From positions 1 through 14,912 of the forward strand of contig CAJMQT010000046.1 of NCBI GenBank assembly GCA_905215655.1: a stretch of 14,912 nt of DNA, written 5' to 3'. Both the position numbers and the translations under genes were made by a program. Each line of letters begins with the position of its first letter. Within the stretch, counting starts at the first letter, position 1. Positions 8,158 through 14,822 of this stretch are shown here, in pieces. This DNA comes from an uncultured bacterium. Its GTDB lineage: Bacteria > Bacteroidota > Bacteroidia > Bacteroidales > Bacteroidaceae. The notes beneath the pieces are model-generated. The model did not search any database. It worked only from the letters and a program-made list of their open reading frames with translations, and was not told the origin of the DNA.

Positions 8158-8221
8158 AACGTTACGTCCGCCACTTGTAGGGGTTCAAAGAATTAATCCC
8201 ACAGGTGGCGGACGTAACGTT
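8158..8221. terminator. Long, probably bidirectional intrinsic terminator between converging nuo and men operons
   Basis: The outer arms 8158-8174 and 8205-8221 are a perfect 17-bp inverted repeat. Pairing continues inward: TTGT (8175-8178) with ACAG (8201-8204, one G-U), a single bulged A at 8179, then GGGGTT (8180-8185) with AATCCC (8195-8200, one G-U), leaving a loop of about nine bases. The total is about 27 pairs. On the + strand it runs into TTTTAATTTAT, so it should stop nuo transcription. On the - strand it is followed by TTCTTACTCTTTATC, a poorer U-tract, so termination of the men transcript (menE stops 46 bp away) is plausible but weaker. Confidence 0.85.
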
Positions 8222-8267
8222 TTAATTTATCAGACGGCTTGTCCGTGTTTACTGAAATAATGTTTTC

Positions 8268-9266
8268 TCAGTTCGTCGAGTCGACGTCTTTTGCGTCGTG
8301 TCGTTCCGCTATTTTCATCGCTTCGGCGCGTGCCGGCTTGCCCGTCGGCGTCAGGGGCAGCTCTTTCACCTTAATGTATAGCCGCGGCTGTTGATATTTG
8401 GGCAGCACGGCGCGGCATACGTTGCGAGCCGAAGACGTGTCGTCAGCCTGCACGAGGAGTACGATAATCTCTCCGAACCTTGCGTCTTTCTTCTTCGTTA
8501 CCATGTAAGGCGCGGCAATATGTCCGCCCAACTGCCGCTCGATGTCTTCCATCCGCGTCTTTATGCCGGCGCAACAAATCACGTTGTCCTTCCTGCCGAG
8601 TATACGGAAACGTCGTCCGTCCGGCTCGATCACGGCAACGTCGTTGGTCGTCAGCACTTCCGGACATACCGCCGGAGCGTCTATCACGAGACATCCGTCG
8701 GCGTCGGTGTTTACACTTACGCCGTCAAAAGGCGTGTAAAAATCTGTCGCTTGGTCGCCGCTCAGCCGCCTGAGAGCTATGTGTGAGAGCGTCTCCGTCA
8801 TGCCGTAAGTGCTCCATACGGCGTTGGGAAAACGGCGAAGTTGCGCTTCCAGCGCCTCGTCCACGGATCCTCCGCCGATTATCAGGTTGCCTATCTGCAT
8901 CAACATCTCACGCTCCCGCGGCTCTTGCATACTGTTGAACACCTGCATGGGTATCATCGCGGCAAAGTCGGGCGCCGTGTCAAGACCGCGCAGCGGGTGT
9001 CCCGACGGCTCGACGCTGACAAGCCGCAGTCCGCCGACCAGCGAGCGTACCACCATCATCTTGCCCGCGATGTAGTCCGTCGACATGCACAGCAGGGCGC
9101 TGTCGCCACGCCTGAGACCAAGAAAACGGCAGGTCATCAGCGCGCTTGCACGCATTCTTGACTTCTCTGCACGCATCCTCTTCGGTGCACCCGTCGAACC
9201 GCTTGTCTGCAACATGACGCTGTCTGACGGCGAGTTCCACTCCTCTAAAAAATCATCAAGAGACAT
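8268..9266 (-). CDS. menE: o-succinylbenzoate-CoA ligase (AMP-forming), short form
   Basis: Adenylates o-succinylbenzoate and joins it to CoA, the step before MenB. The 332-residue protein has the acyl-adenylate-forming signatures: P-loop QTSGSTGAPK at 20-29, YGMTET at 154-159, Asp209 in TNDVAVIEPDG, the hinge LGRKDNVI with Arg225/Lys226, and the C-terminal catalytic Lys310 in LPLTPTGKPAR. It is much shorter than E. coli MenE (451). The P-loop lies only about 20 residues from the start, so the usual N-terminal subdomain of roughly 80-100 residues is missing. The start is firm: the frame upstream reaches a stop at 9306-9308 with no ATG, GTG or TTG. The ATG comes one base after the menC stop (TGATATG), so the two are coupled. 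It is the last gene of the men operon. Confidence 0.9.
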   Translation of the reverse strand: MSLDDFLEEWNSPSDSVMLQTSGSTGAPKRMRAEKSRMRASALMTCRFLGLRRGDSALLCMSTDYIAGKMMVVRSLVGGLRLVSVEPSGHPLRGLDTAPDFAAMIPMQVFNSMQEPREREMLMQIGNLIIGGGSVDEALEAQLRRFPNAVWSTYGMTETLSHIALRRLSGDQATDFYTPFDGVSVNTDADGCLVIDAPAVCPEVLTTNDVAVIEPDGRRFRILGRKDNVICCAGIKTRMEDIERQLGGHIAAPYMVTKKKDARFGEIIVLLVQADDTSSARNVCRAVLPKYQQPRLYIKVKELPLTPTGKPARAEAMKIAERHDAKDVDSTN

Positions 9267-9267
9267 A

Positions 9268-10308
9268 TCAACTTTTTTCGGCGTTATACCACAGGGCGTC
9301 TTTCCTTATTTCAACGGGACTGTCCACGTTGTCGGTAAACAGCTGTCCCGTGCCCAAGCCCTGCGGCATGCGTATCCTGTCGCCGTAAAGGTGCGCCGCG
9401 AGTTGCGCTATGGCGTTCAGTCCGATGTTGCTTTCCAGCGCACTCGTCATCCAGGTCTTCACTCCCTTGTCTTCGGCGGCTCTTATCCACTCTTCGGTGC
9501 CCTGCATGCCGCCGTGCAACGAGGGTTTTATTATGATGTAAGCGGGCTTTATCACGTTCAGCAGATACCCCTTCATGTCAGGCTCGTTGACGCCTATCAG
9601 CTCCTCGTCAAGGGCTATCGGCAGCGGCGACTCGCGGCACAGTTCCGCCATGTTGCCCCATTGTCGCGGCTTTATCGGCTGCTCTATCGAGTGGACGGCA
9701 TATTGCGATAGCAGTTCCAACTTGTAAAGCGCCTCGTCGAAGCTGAACGCTCCGTTGGCGTCGAGCCGTATCTCCATCTCTTTCGGGGCGAAACGTTCGC
9801 GTATGCGTTTCAGCAAATCCAGCTCGCGGTCAAAGTCGATGGCACCTATTTTCAGTTTGATGCAGCGAAATCCCGCCGCCATCTTCTCCTCCATGCGGCT
9901 CAACATCTCCTCGTAGCTGCCCATCCATACCAGTCCGTTGATGGGTATTCCCACTTCGCCGCGACTGAAAGGCGTGTCCCAGAACGCCGTACTGCCGGCG
10001 TTGAAGTGAGCCAATGCCGTCTCTAAGCCGAACAACATCGACGGATAGTCGCGCATCTCGGCATGGTTGATGACGCCCTCACGCTCGAACATGTTGCAGA
10101 AATGGCGCAACCGCTCTTCGTAATCGTCGCAGCAGTCGCAGCTCAGATCGGGCAGCGGTGCACACTCGCCGACGCCTTTTCTGCCAGGAGCGTCGGGCGA
10201 GGTGAGTTCTACAAACCACGACCTGCGCACGGTATAAACGCCTCGCGAAGTGCCTGCCGGCTGCTTGAAGCTGAACGTCTTCGGAATGATATTCAAGTTG
10301 TATTTCAT
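9268..10308 (-). CDS. menC: o-succinylbenzoate synthase
   Basis: Enolase-superfamily enzyme that dehydrates SHCHC to o-succinylbenzoate. Catalytic residues are all visible with this start: Lys151 and Lys153 in CIKLKIG, the metal ligands Asp183 (RLDANGAF), Glu209 (HSIEQPI) and Asp234 (IALDEELIG), and Lys261 (YIIIKPSLHGG). I chose the ATG at 10308 (MKYNLNIIPKTFSF, 346 residues). The frame stays open to an ATG at 10392, but the extra 28 residues would be translated from the repeat element upstream and do not look like protein. menB lies 237 bp upstream, an unusually wide gap for this operon, and menE follows after one base. Confidence 0.93.
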   Translation of the reverse strand: MKYNLNIIPKTFSFKQPAGTSRGVYTVRRSWFVELTSPDAPGRKGVGECAPLPDLSCDCCDDYEERLRHFCNMFEREGVINHAEMRDYPSMLFGLETALAHFNAGSTAFWDTPFSRGEVGIPINGLVWMGSYEEMLSRMEEKMAAGFRCIKLKIGAIDFDRELDLLKRIRERFAPKEMEIRLDANGAFSFDEALYKLELLSQYAVHSIEQPIKPRQWGNMAELCRESPLPIALDEELIGVNEPDMKGYLLNVIKPAYIIIKPSLHGGMQGTEEWIRAAEDKGVKTWMTSALESNIGLNAIAQLAAHLYGDRIRMPQGLGTGQLFTDNVDSPVEIRKDALWYNAEKS

Positions 10309-10342
10309 CGTCTGTCTTTGTTTTGTTCTACAATATGCCTCA

Positions 10343-10467
10343 CTTACAGTCTCAAAAGGTAAGCTTTTACCTTGCAAAAGACCGCCTTTCACACGCTGAA
10401 AGCTTACCTTTTACACGCTGAAAGACCGCCTTTTGGAAAACGGCATGTAGCCGTTGAAAACTGTAAG
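10343..10467. repeat. 125-bp palindromic element with four 22-bp tandem units, between menB and menC
   Basis: The element is bounded by an 8-bp perfect inverted repeat, CTTACAGT (10343-10350) and ACTGTAAG (10460-10467). Inside, units beginning AAAG recur exactly every 22 bases, at 10355, 10377, 10399 and 10421. ACACGCTGAAAG occurs at 10391-10402 and 10413-10424, and ACCGCCTTT at 10381-10389 and 10425-10433. AAAAGGTAAGCTTT (10354-10367) is perfectly inverted as AAAGCTTACCTTTT (10399-10412). AAGGTAA and TTACCTT (10356-10373) also form a local hairpin. AACGGC/GCCGTT (10439-10455) makes another with a five-base loop. The rest of the 237-bp gap (10309-10342 and 10468-10545) holds nothing I recognise. 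I suspect this is a dispersed Prevotella-type intergenic repeat, but that is from memory and unverified. Confidence 0.8.
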
Positions 10468-10545
10468 GAAACTATATCGATAATGTTTCGGATTGTAAGT
10501 AGAATGGTGTTTCCCGCCGGTTGATGTATAAGGCGATAAATTCGC

Positions 10546-11373
10546 TTACGGCATCTTGGGATATTTCTTGAAGTCGGGCTTGCGCTTTTCAAGGAAAGCC
10601 CTGCCGCCTTCCTGCGCCTCGTCAAGGAAGTAGTACAGCATTGTGGCGTCGCCCGCCAGCTCCTGTATACCCGCCTGACCGTCAAGCTCGGCGTTAAGAC
10701 CCGCTTTTATCATGCGCAAGGCAAGCGGACTGCGCTCCATCATCGTCTCCGCCCATTCCACACAAGTATCTTCGAGCTTGTCGAACGGCACTACAAGGTT
10801 GACCAGTCCCATGCGCTCAGCCTCTGCGGCGGAGTACTGCCGGCACATGAACCATATCTCGCGAGCCTTCTTCTGCCCCACGATGCGCGCAAGGTAAGAC
10901 GCTCCGAAACCCGCGTCGAACGAGCCTACCTTGGGTCCCGTCTGTCCGAAGATGGCGTTCTCGCTCGCTATCGTCAGGTCGCACATTATGTGGAGCACGT
11001 GTCCGCCGCCGATGGCGTAGCCGTTCACCATCGCTATAACGGGCTTCGGCAGCGACCGTATCTGTTTCTGCACGTCGAGAACGTTGAGCCGCGGCACGCC
11101 GTCTTCGCCGACGTAGCCGCCGCGCCCCTTGACGTTCATGTCGCCGCCGGAGCAGAACGCCTTGTCGCCGGCGCCCGTAAGGATCACCACCGAGATGTCC
11201 TGCGCCTCGCGGCAGTAGGCAAACGCCCGGCTCATCTCCCACGTCGTTCGCGGCGTGAAGGCGTTGCGGTAGCGCGGACGGTTTATCGTTATTTTCGCAA
11301 TTCCGTTGTAGCTCTCAAACAGGATTTCCTTAAAGTCAAATCCTTCAATGGTTTTCCATTCTCTCTTTTCCAT
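10546..11373 (-). CDS. menB: 1,4-dihydroxy-2-naphthoyl-CoA synthase (type I, bicarbonate-dependent)
   Basis: Crotonase-fold enzyme that cyclises o-succinylbenzoyl-CoA to DHNA-CoA. The 275 residues (E. coli 285) show SGGDMNVKGRGGY from 75, GYAIGGGHVLHIMCDL from 118 (oxyanion hole), and GQTGPKVGSFDAGFGASYLA from 143. Gly146 in QTGP marks type I MenB, which uses a bound bicarbonate as catalytic base; type II enzymes have Asp at this position. The C terminus RKPDFKKYPKMP is typical. The ATG at 11373 follows an A/T-rich leader (TTTAAATAAATATTCATATC) with no Shine-Dalgarno. menD ends 53 bp upstream, and the repeat element separates this gene from menC. Confidence 0.95.
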   Translation of the reverse strand: MEKREWKTIEGFDFKEILFESYNGIAKITINRPRYRNAFTPRTTWEMSRAFAYCREAQDISVVILTGAGDKAFCSGGDMNVKGRGGYVGEDGVPRLNVLDVQKQIRSLPKPVIAMVNGYAIGGGHVLHIMCDLTIASENAIFGQTGPKVGSFDAGFGASYLARIVGQKKAREIWFMCRQYSAAEAERMGLVNLVVPFDKLEDTCVEWAETMMERSPLALRMIKAGLNAELDGQAGIQELAGDATMLYYFLDEAQEGGRAFLEKRKPDFKKYPKMP

Positions 11374-11426
11374 GATATGAATATTTATTTAAATGAAGAG
11401 GGGTGTCGGAAAGGAATTATTTCCCC

Positions 11427-13064
11427 TCAAAGAAATACCTCCAATACCATCGGTCGGGCGGTCTCCGCCGTCATGAGCGTTGCAAGCCCGATGTGAAGTT
11501 CGGTCATGTCGTGAGCCGAAAGATAGCCCGCGTCGCATTGGGTGCATATACCCTGCGCCGTCGTTTCGTGTCTGCCGGCAACAAGGCGGTCGCATGCCGC
11601 GCTCTCTTTAAGTCCCGGCAGTCCGTAGAAAATACCGCCACCGCCGTTATTCAGAAGTATTATCCGCAGGTTGCCGCCGATGTTGCTGTTCCATAAAGCG
11701 TTCTGATCGTAGAAGAAACTCAGGTCGCCGATGACGCAGAACACCATGTCGCCGGTTGCCAATGAAAAGCCGGCGGCGGTTGACAGACTGCCCTCTATGC
11801 CGTTGACGCCGCGGTTGCACCATACGTAATGCCCCGAGTGAACGTTCGCGAGGCGTACCGCCGTGCTGTTGGCGTAATGCACGTGGTAGTTGTAATCCAT
11901 GTCTTCCAGCGACATCTCGAACTCTCTCACTACGCCGTCTGCCGAGTATTCCGGCTCACGCGCTGATATCTTGTCGGCTGCCCTGCCGAGCAGCATGCTC
12001 CATTCTTTTGCGTAATCGAGGGCGCCGGGATTGCCGGCGTCTTCCCGGTTGCCTGACTTAGTCCTGCGTTCCACCTCGTCCGCAAGGATGTTCATTGCCG
12101 TAAGACAGTCGCCTTCAATCACCCCGACAAGGTTCATGAATGTGTCATGCACATCGCCGTCGGGACTTACAGCCCACGTCTCCGTGTCTTTGCCACGTCG
12201 CAAAAACTTCTTCAAGCGCTTGCTGACAAGCGTTCCGCCCATGTAAAGCAGGCAGTCGGGCAGGAGAGAGGCGTCGTCTTCTGCCTCGGCAAGCACCGTC
12301 TCGAACGGAGAATGACTTTCCGATGCAAGACTTTCGGCAAGCACCGTAAAGCGCGTCGACACCGTCTTTAACGCCCGTTCAAAGTCTTCGTCGGCCTTTC
12401 CCGTCTGTCCCACGACAATCATGGGGCGCCCGGCGGCGAAAAGTCGGTCGGCAACATTGCGGCGGAAGGCGTCTTCGTTGAATGCCGTCGGCAATATCGT
12501 GATTTTCCGTTCGTTGGGAAGTAGCGGCGTGTTGAACTCGAACAGCGGTTCGCTTATCGGCACGTTGATGTGTACCGGCTTATGTCCGCGGAGCCTTACG
12601 GCGCTCAACGCCTCGTTAATGAGACGGTTGCAGTACCAGCACTCCTCGTCGTCCGACGGCTCGGGCAGCGTCACGCTACATGCCGTAAACCTCCCGAAGG
12701 CGTCATGCTGGGGCAGGGTCTGACCGTCAAGCTGGTCTATCCATGCCGCAGGACGGTCTGCCGAGATTACTATTATGCCGCAACCGCGGTAACAAGCCTC
12801 GGCAACCGCCGGCGCAAGATTTAACAAGGCGCTGCCCGAGGTGACGCAAACCGCCACGGGGTTGTCGTCAGCCAAGGCGATACCCAAGGCGTAGAAGCCG
12901 GCGCTGCGCTCGTCGGTAACGGGATAACAGCTTATTTCCGGACTTTCGTTCAGGTTGTGGACAATCGGCGCGTTCCTTGAACCGGGGCACACAACAGCCT
13001 TCCTCACGCCGTGCGCAATGAGCAGGGAGGTCAGTATATTTACGTTCTTTTTATTGCAAAACAT
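11427..13064 (-). CDS. menD: 2-succinyl-5-enolpyruvyl-6-hydroxy-3-cyclohexene-1-carboxylate synthase
   Basis: Thiamine-diphosphate enzyme that joins 2-oxoglutarate and isochorismate to form SEPHCHC, the committed step of menaquinone synthesis. The 545-residue protein has VCPGSRNAPIV at 25-35, Glu52 in VTDERSAGFYALG as the cofactor-activating glutamate, VTSGSALLNLAPAVAEA near 74-90, and SADRPAAWIDQLDGQTLPQ at 101-119. It also has the ThDP/Mg motif GDLSFF at 446-451 ending in NN at 472-473. Its ATG lies inside the 3' end of menF (25-bp overlap in another frame), suggesting coupled translation and equal dosage of consecutive enzymes. No separate menH follows; menB comes next. Confidence 0.96.
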   Translation of the reverse strand: MFCNKKNVNILTSLLIAHGVRKAVVCPGSRNAPIVHNLNESPEISCYPVTDERSAGFYALGIALADDNPVAVCVTSGSALLNLAPAVAEACYRGCGIIVISADRPAAWIDQLDGQTLPQHDAFGRFTACSVTLPEPSDDEECWYCNRLINEALSAVRLRGHKPVHINVPISEPLFEFNTPLLPNERKITILPTAFNEDAFRRNVADRLFAAGRPMIVVGQTGKADEDFERALKTVSTRFTVLAESLASESHSPFETVLAEAEDDASLLPDCLLYMGGTLVSKRLKKFLRRGKDTETWAVSPDGDVHDTFMNLVGVIEGDCLTAMNILADEVERRTKSGNREDAGNPGALDYAKEWSMLLGRAADKISAREPEYSADGVVREFEMSLEDMDYNYHVHYANSTAVRLANVHSGHYVWCNRGVNGIEGSLSTAAGFSLATGDMVFCVIGDLSFFYDQNALWNSNIGGNLRIILLNNGGGGIFYGLPGLKESAACDRLVAGRHETTAQGICTQCDAGYLSAHDMTELHIGLATLMTAETARPMVLEVFL

Positions 13065-14119
13065 CTTCTCATGGTCTCCATTTTAGCCTCCGTTTCAAGC
13101 CATTCCGCCTGCTCCTCGCTGTCGTCGAGCAGTCCGCCGCCGGCGTAGAGGCGGTATCTGCCGCCCTCGATCTTCATGCAACGCAGCGTGACGAAAAGGT
13201 TTGTGGAGTCGTTTAAGTGTAACGGACCGGCAAATCCGCTGTAATAGCCGCGCTGATGAGGCTCGTTTCCGGTGATGAAACGGAGCGTCTCTTGTTTCGG
13301 TATGCCGCAGACTGCCGGCGTGGGGTGCAGCTCGCGGATTAATGGACCAAGCTCCTTATCCGACGGGATAGTGAAATTGAAGTCGCTGACAAGGTGGAGC
13401 AGGTTGCCCGCCCGCACCGTATGAGGCGCTGACTCCTCGACCGTCGTGGTGAAACGGTGCAGCGCCTTACTGATATATTGCGCCACATAACGCTGCTCCT
13501 TGATGTTCTTCTCGTCCCATTTTGCCGACATCTCGGAAATGAGACGGCTGTCAGGGAGCTCTGACAGGCGGCTCCCTTCTTCAATACGCATCGTCCCTGC
13601 AAGTGCCATCGTGTGCCAATGGTTGTCCCGTCCTTCAAGAAGTATCTCGGGAGTAGCCGTAAGCCACGTTCCGCACAGCGGCGTTGAGACGAGCGCGACG
13701 AAGGTTCTTGGATATAAAGAGCAGGCGCGGCGGAAGAGCGTCTCGGGCGATACGGCGTCAGTTACCTCTTCTTCCGAACTGCGGGAGAGCACTATCTTTT
13801 GGAAAACTCCTTGTTTCAGCTTGTCGTGAAACTTGTTGAATGCTGTGCCATACGCCTTCCGTTCGGCAGCCAGATCCTTTGTTACAAATGGCAACGGACC
13901 TGTCTCCGGCATGTCGTCAAGCTCGAATGTTTCGATAATATCAGGTCGGATAACAATCAGCGGATTGTCTTCCGATATCTCAAACGGTGCGAACACAAAG
14001 CCGCTTTGGCACGTCAGGTCGGCATACGAGCGCAATATCTCCGGCTCGCTGCCGGTTGATGACACCTTGGTAAAGCGGCTGTCGTAAGGAAAACGATATA
14101 AAGCGTAGCTCTTTTCCAT
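13040..14119 (-). CDS. menF: Isochorismate synthase
   Basis: Chorismate-binding enzyme converting chorismate to isochorismate, the entry to menaquinone synthesis. Of the 359 residues, the C-terminal two-thirds is the conserved domain: Lys108 in VFQKIVLSR (the position of the water-activating lysine in MenF), MALAGTMRIEEGS at 171-183, WDEKNIKEQRYVAQYI (Mg-binding region, 201-216), IRELHPTPAVCGIPKQET at 261-278, HQRGYYSGFAGPL at 288-300, and YAGGGLLDDSEEQAEW at 325-340. The N-terminal third is shorter than in E. coli MenF (431 in all). An anthranilate- or salicylate-synthase role is unlikely given the neighbours. It starts 16 bp after the thioesterase gene and its end overlaps the menD start by 25 bp. 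Confidence 0.93.
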   Translation of the reverse strand: MEKSYALYRFPYDSRFTKVSSTGSEPEILRSYADLTCQSGFVFAPFEISEDNPLIVIRPDIIETFELDDMPETGPLPFVTKDLAAERKAYGTAFNKFHDKLKQGVFQKIVLSRSSEEEVTDAVSPETLFRRACSLYPRTFVALVSTPLCGTWLTATPEILLEGRDNHWHTMALAGTMRIEEGSRLSELPDSRLISEMSAKWDEKNIKEQRYVAQYISKALHRFTTTVEESAPHTVRAGNLLHLVSDFNFTIPSDKELGPLIRELHPTPAVCGIPKQETLRFITGNEPHQRGYYSGFAGPLHLNDSTNLFVTLRCMKIEGGRYRLYAGGGLLDDSEEQAEWLETEAKMETMRRCFAIKRT

Positions 14120-14135
14120 CGTTTTTTGTTGTCCG

Positions 14136-14549
14136 TTATTTCTTCGGTGTTATTATATAATTCGTGACATGAACGGTCGAAATAAGGTCGCCCGACGAGT
14201 CGGAGATGTTCACGTCCCACACATGAAGCTTTCTTCCTTTGCTCACGAGGTGAGCGTGAGCGGTCACGGTGTCGCCCTCCGACACCGCCTTGACATGCTC
14301 TCCGCTGACGCTTATGCCAACGCAAATCTTTCCGGGACAAAGAGCCGTGGAGCCGACGCCGGCAAGATTTTCGGCAAGAGCAAGCGAAGCGCCGCCGCTG
14401 AGGAAACCGAACGGCTGGCGGTTGCGCTCGTCCACCTTCATCGTCGCCATGCAGATGTCGTCGTCCGGGGTAGATATGAACTTCATTCCCAACGCCGTCG
14501 ACAGGTTGGGACGGCTCTCGATAATCTCTTTTATGCGTTCAATGTCCAT
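14136..14549 (-). CDS. menI: Hotdog-fold thioesterase, probable DHNA-CoA hydrolase
   Basis: PaaI/YdiI-type hotdog thioesterase of 137 residues, the usual size. By position in the operon it probably releases 1,4-dihydroxy-2-naphthoate from its CoA ester, the step after MenB. The active-site stretch QPFGFLSGGASLALAENLAG (45-64) aligns without gaps to E. coli YdiI: Gln45 and catalytic Glu60 are kept, while the YdiI His54 position is Ser51 (SGG instead of HGG). The ATG at 14549 is preceded by an A/T-rich leader. It is the first men gene in transcription order, followed by menF after 16 bp. The DHNA-CoA assignment rests on context plus family; another acyl-CoA substrate is possible. Confidence 0.82.
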   Translation of the reverse strand: MDIERIKEIIESRPNLSTALGMKFISTPDDDICMATMKVDERNRQPFGFLSGGASLALAENLAGVGSTALCPGKICVGISVSGEHVKAVSEGDTVTAHAHLVSKGRKLHVWDVNISDSSGDLISTVHVTNYIITPKK

Positions 14550-14560
14550 CTTTTTTAATA

Positions 14561-14584
14561 AAGAATGAAGAATTAAGAATGAAG
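14561..14584. repeat. Short direct repeat in the menI leader
   Basis: AAGAATGAAG occurs at 14561-14570 and 14575-14584, separated by AATT. On the coding strand it reads as CTTCATTCTT twice, just upstream of the menI start. Such A/T-rich runs are common in Bacteroidota intergenic DNA and may keep the ribosome landing site unstructured. I see no promoter consensus here. Confidence 0.5.
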
Positions 14585-14588
14585 GATT

Positions 14589-14741
14589 TTACTTGAAATA
14601 CATGTAATAAACAGCGGCAAGGGCTGCTATTATGACAATGAAAATGATTGACTTTATCAGGCAGCCTGCCACCTTCTTGAATATAAAGAAGCCCACAATC
14701 AGTGCTAAAAGGCAAAATATGTAATAAGCAAAGTTTTCCAT
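14589..14741 (-). CDS. Small two-helix membrane protein of unknown function (50 aa)
   Basis: A 50-residue frame starting MENFAYYIFC and ending AVYYMYFK. It has two hydrophobic segments (about residues 5-20 and 31-48) joined by a short basic loop with Lys22, Lys23 and Lys30, so both ends should face the same, probably periplasmic, side by the positive-inside rule. I do not recognise a named family. Support for it being real: it fills the space exactly between the pseudouridine synthase stop (81 bp upstream) and menI (39 bp downstream) on the same strand, and its composition is coherent and membrane-like. A role in menaquinone synthesis is only suggested by position. There is no cysteine pair or other metal motif, though two single cysteines (10 and 27) are present. 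Confidence 0.65.
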   Translation of the reverse strand: MENFAYYIFCLLALIVGFFIFKKVAGCLIKSIIFIVIIAALAAVYYMYFK

Positions 14742-14822
14742 TTGTGCATTGATAAATTATTTCTTTTACAGTTCTTTGCTGTCGGTCACGCTTTATTTTC
14801 TTATCCGTTAAATTTGATTTCG

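Noticed and set aside
8230..8252. Second small hairpin (ACGG/CCGT) after the big terminator, as a separate menE terminator
   Set aside because: Only four pairs with no U-run; too weak to call beside the long shared stem.
9085..9711. Plus-strand open frame of 208 codons across menE and menC
   Set aside because: Antisense to two well-supported enzymes with intact catalytic motifs; no domain recognisable in its translation.
10355..10442. Possible CRISPR array (22-bp periodicity)
   Set aside because: Units are directly abutting with no spacers, and no cas genes are nearby; it is a tandem palindromic repeat.
11398..11428. Inverted repeat GAGGGG/CCCCTC between menD and menB as a terminator or attenuator
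   Set aside because: Only six pairs with a 19-base loop, overlapping the menD stop, no U-tract after it on the coding strand; it could be chance.
10990..11496. Plus-strand open frame of 168 codons across menB and the menB-menD gap
   Set aside because: Antisense shadow of menB and the menD end, in GC-rich codons; no motif.
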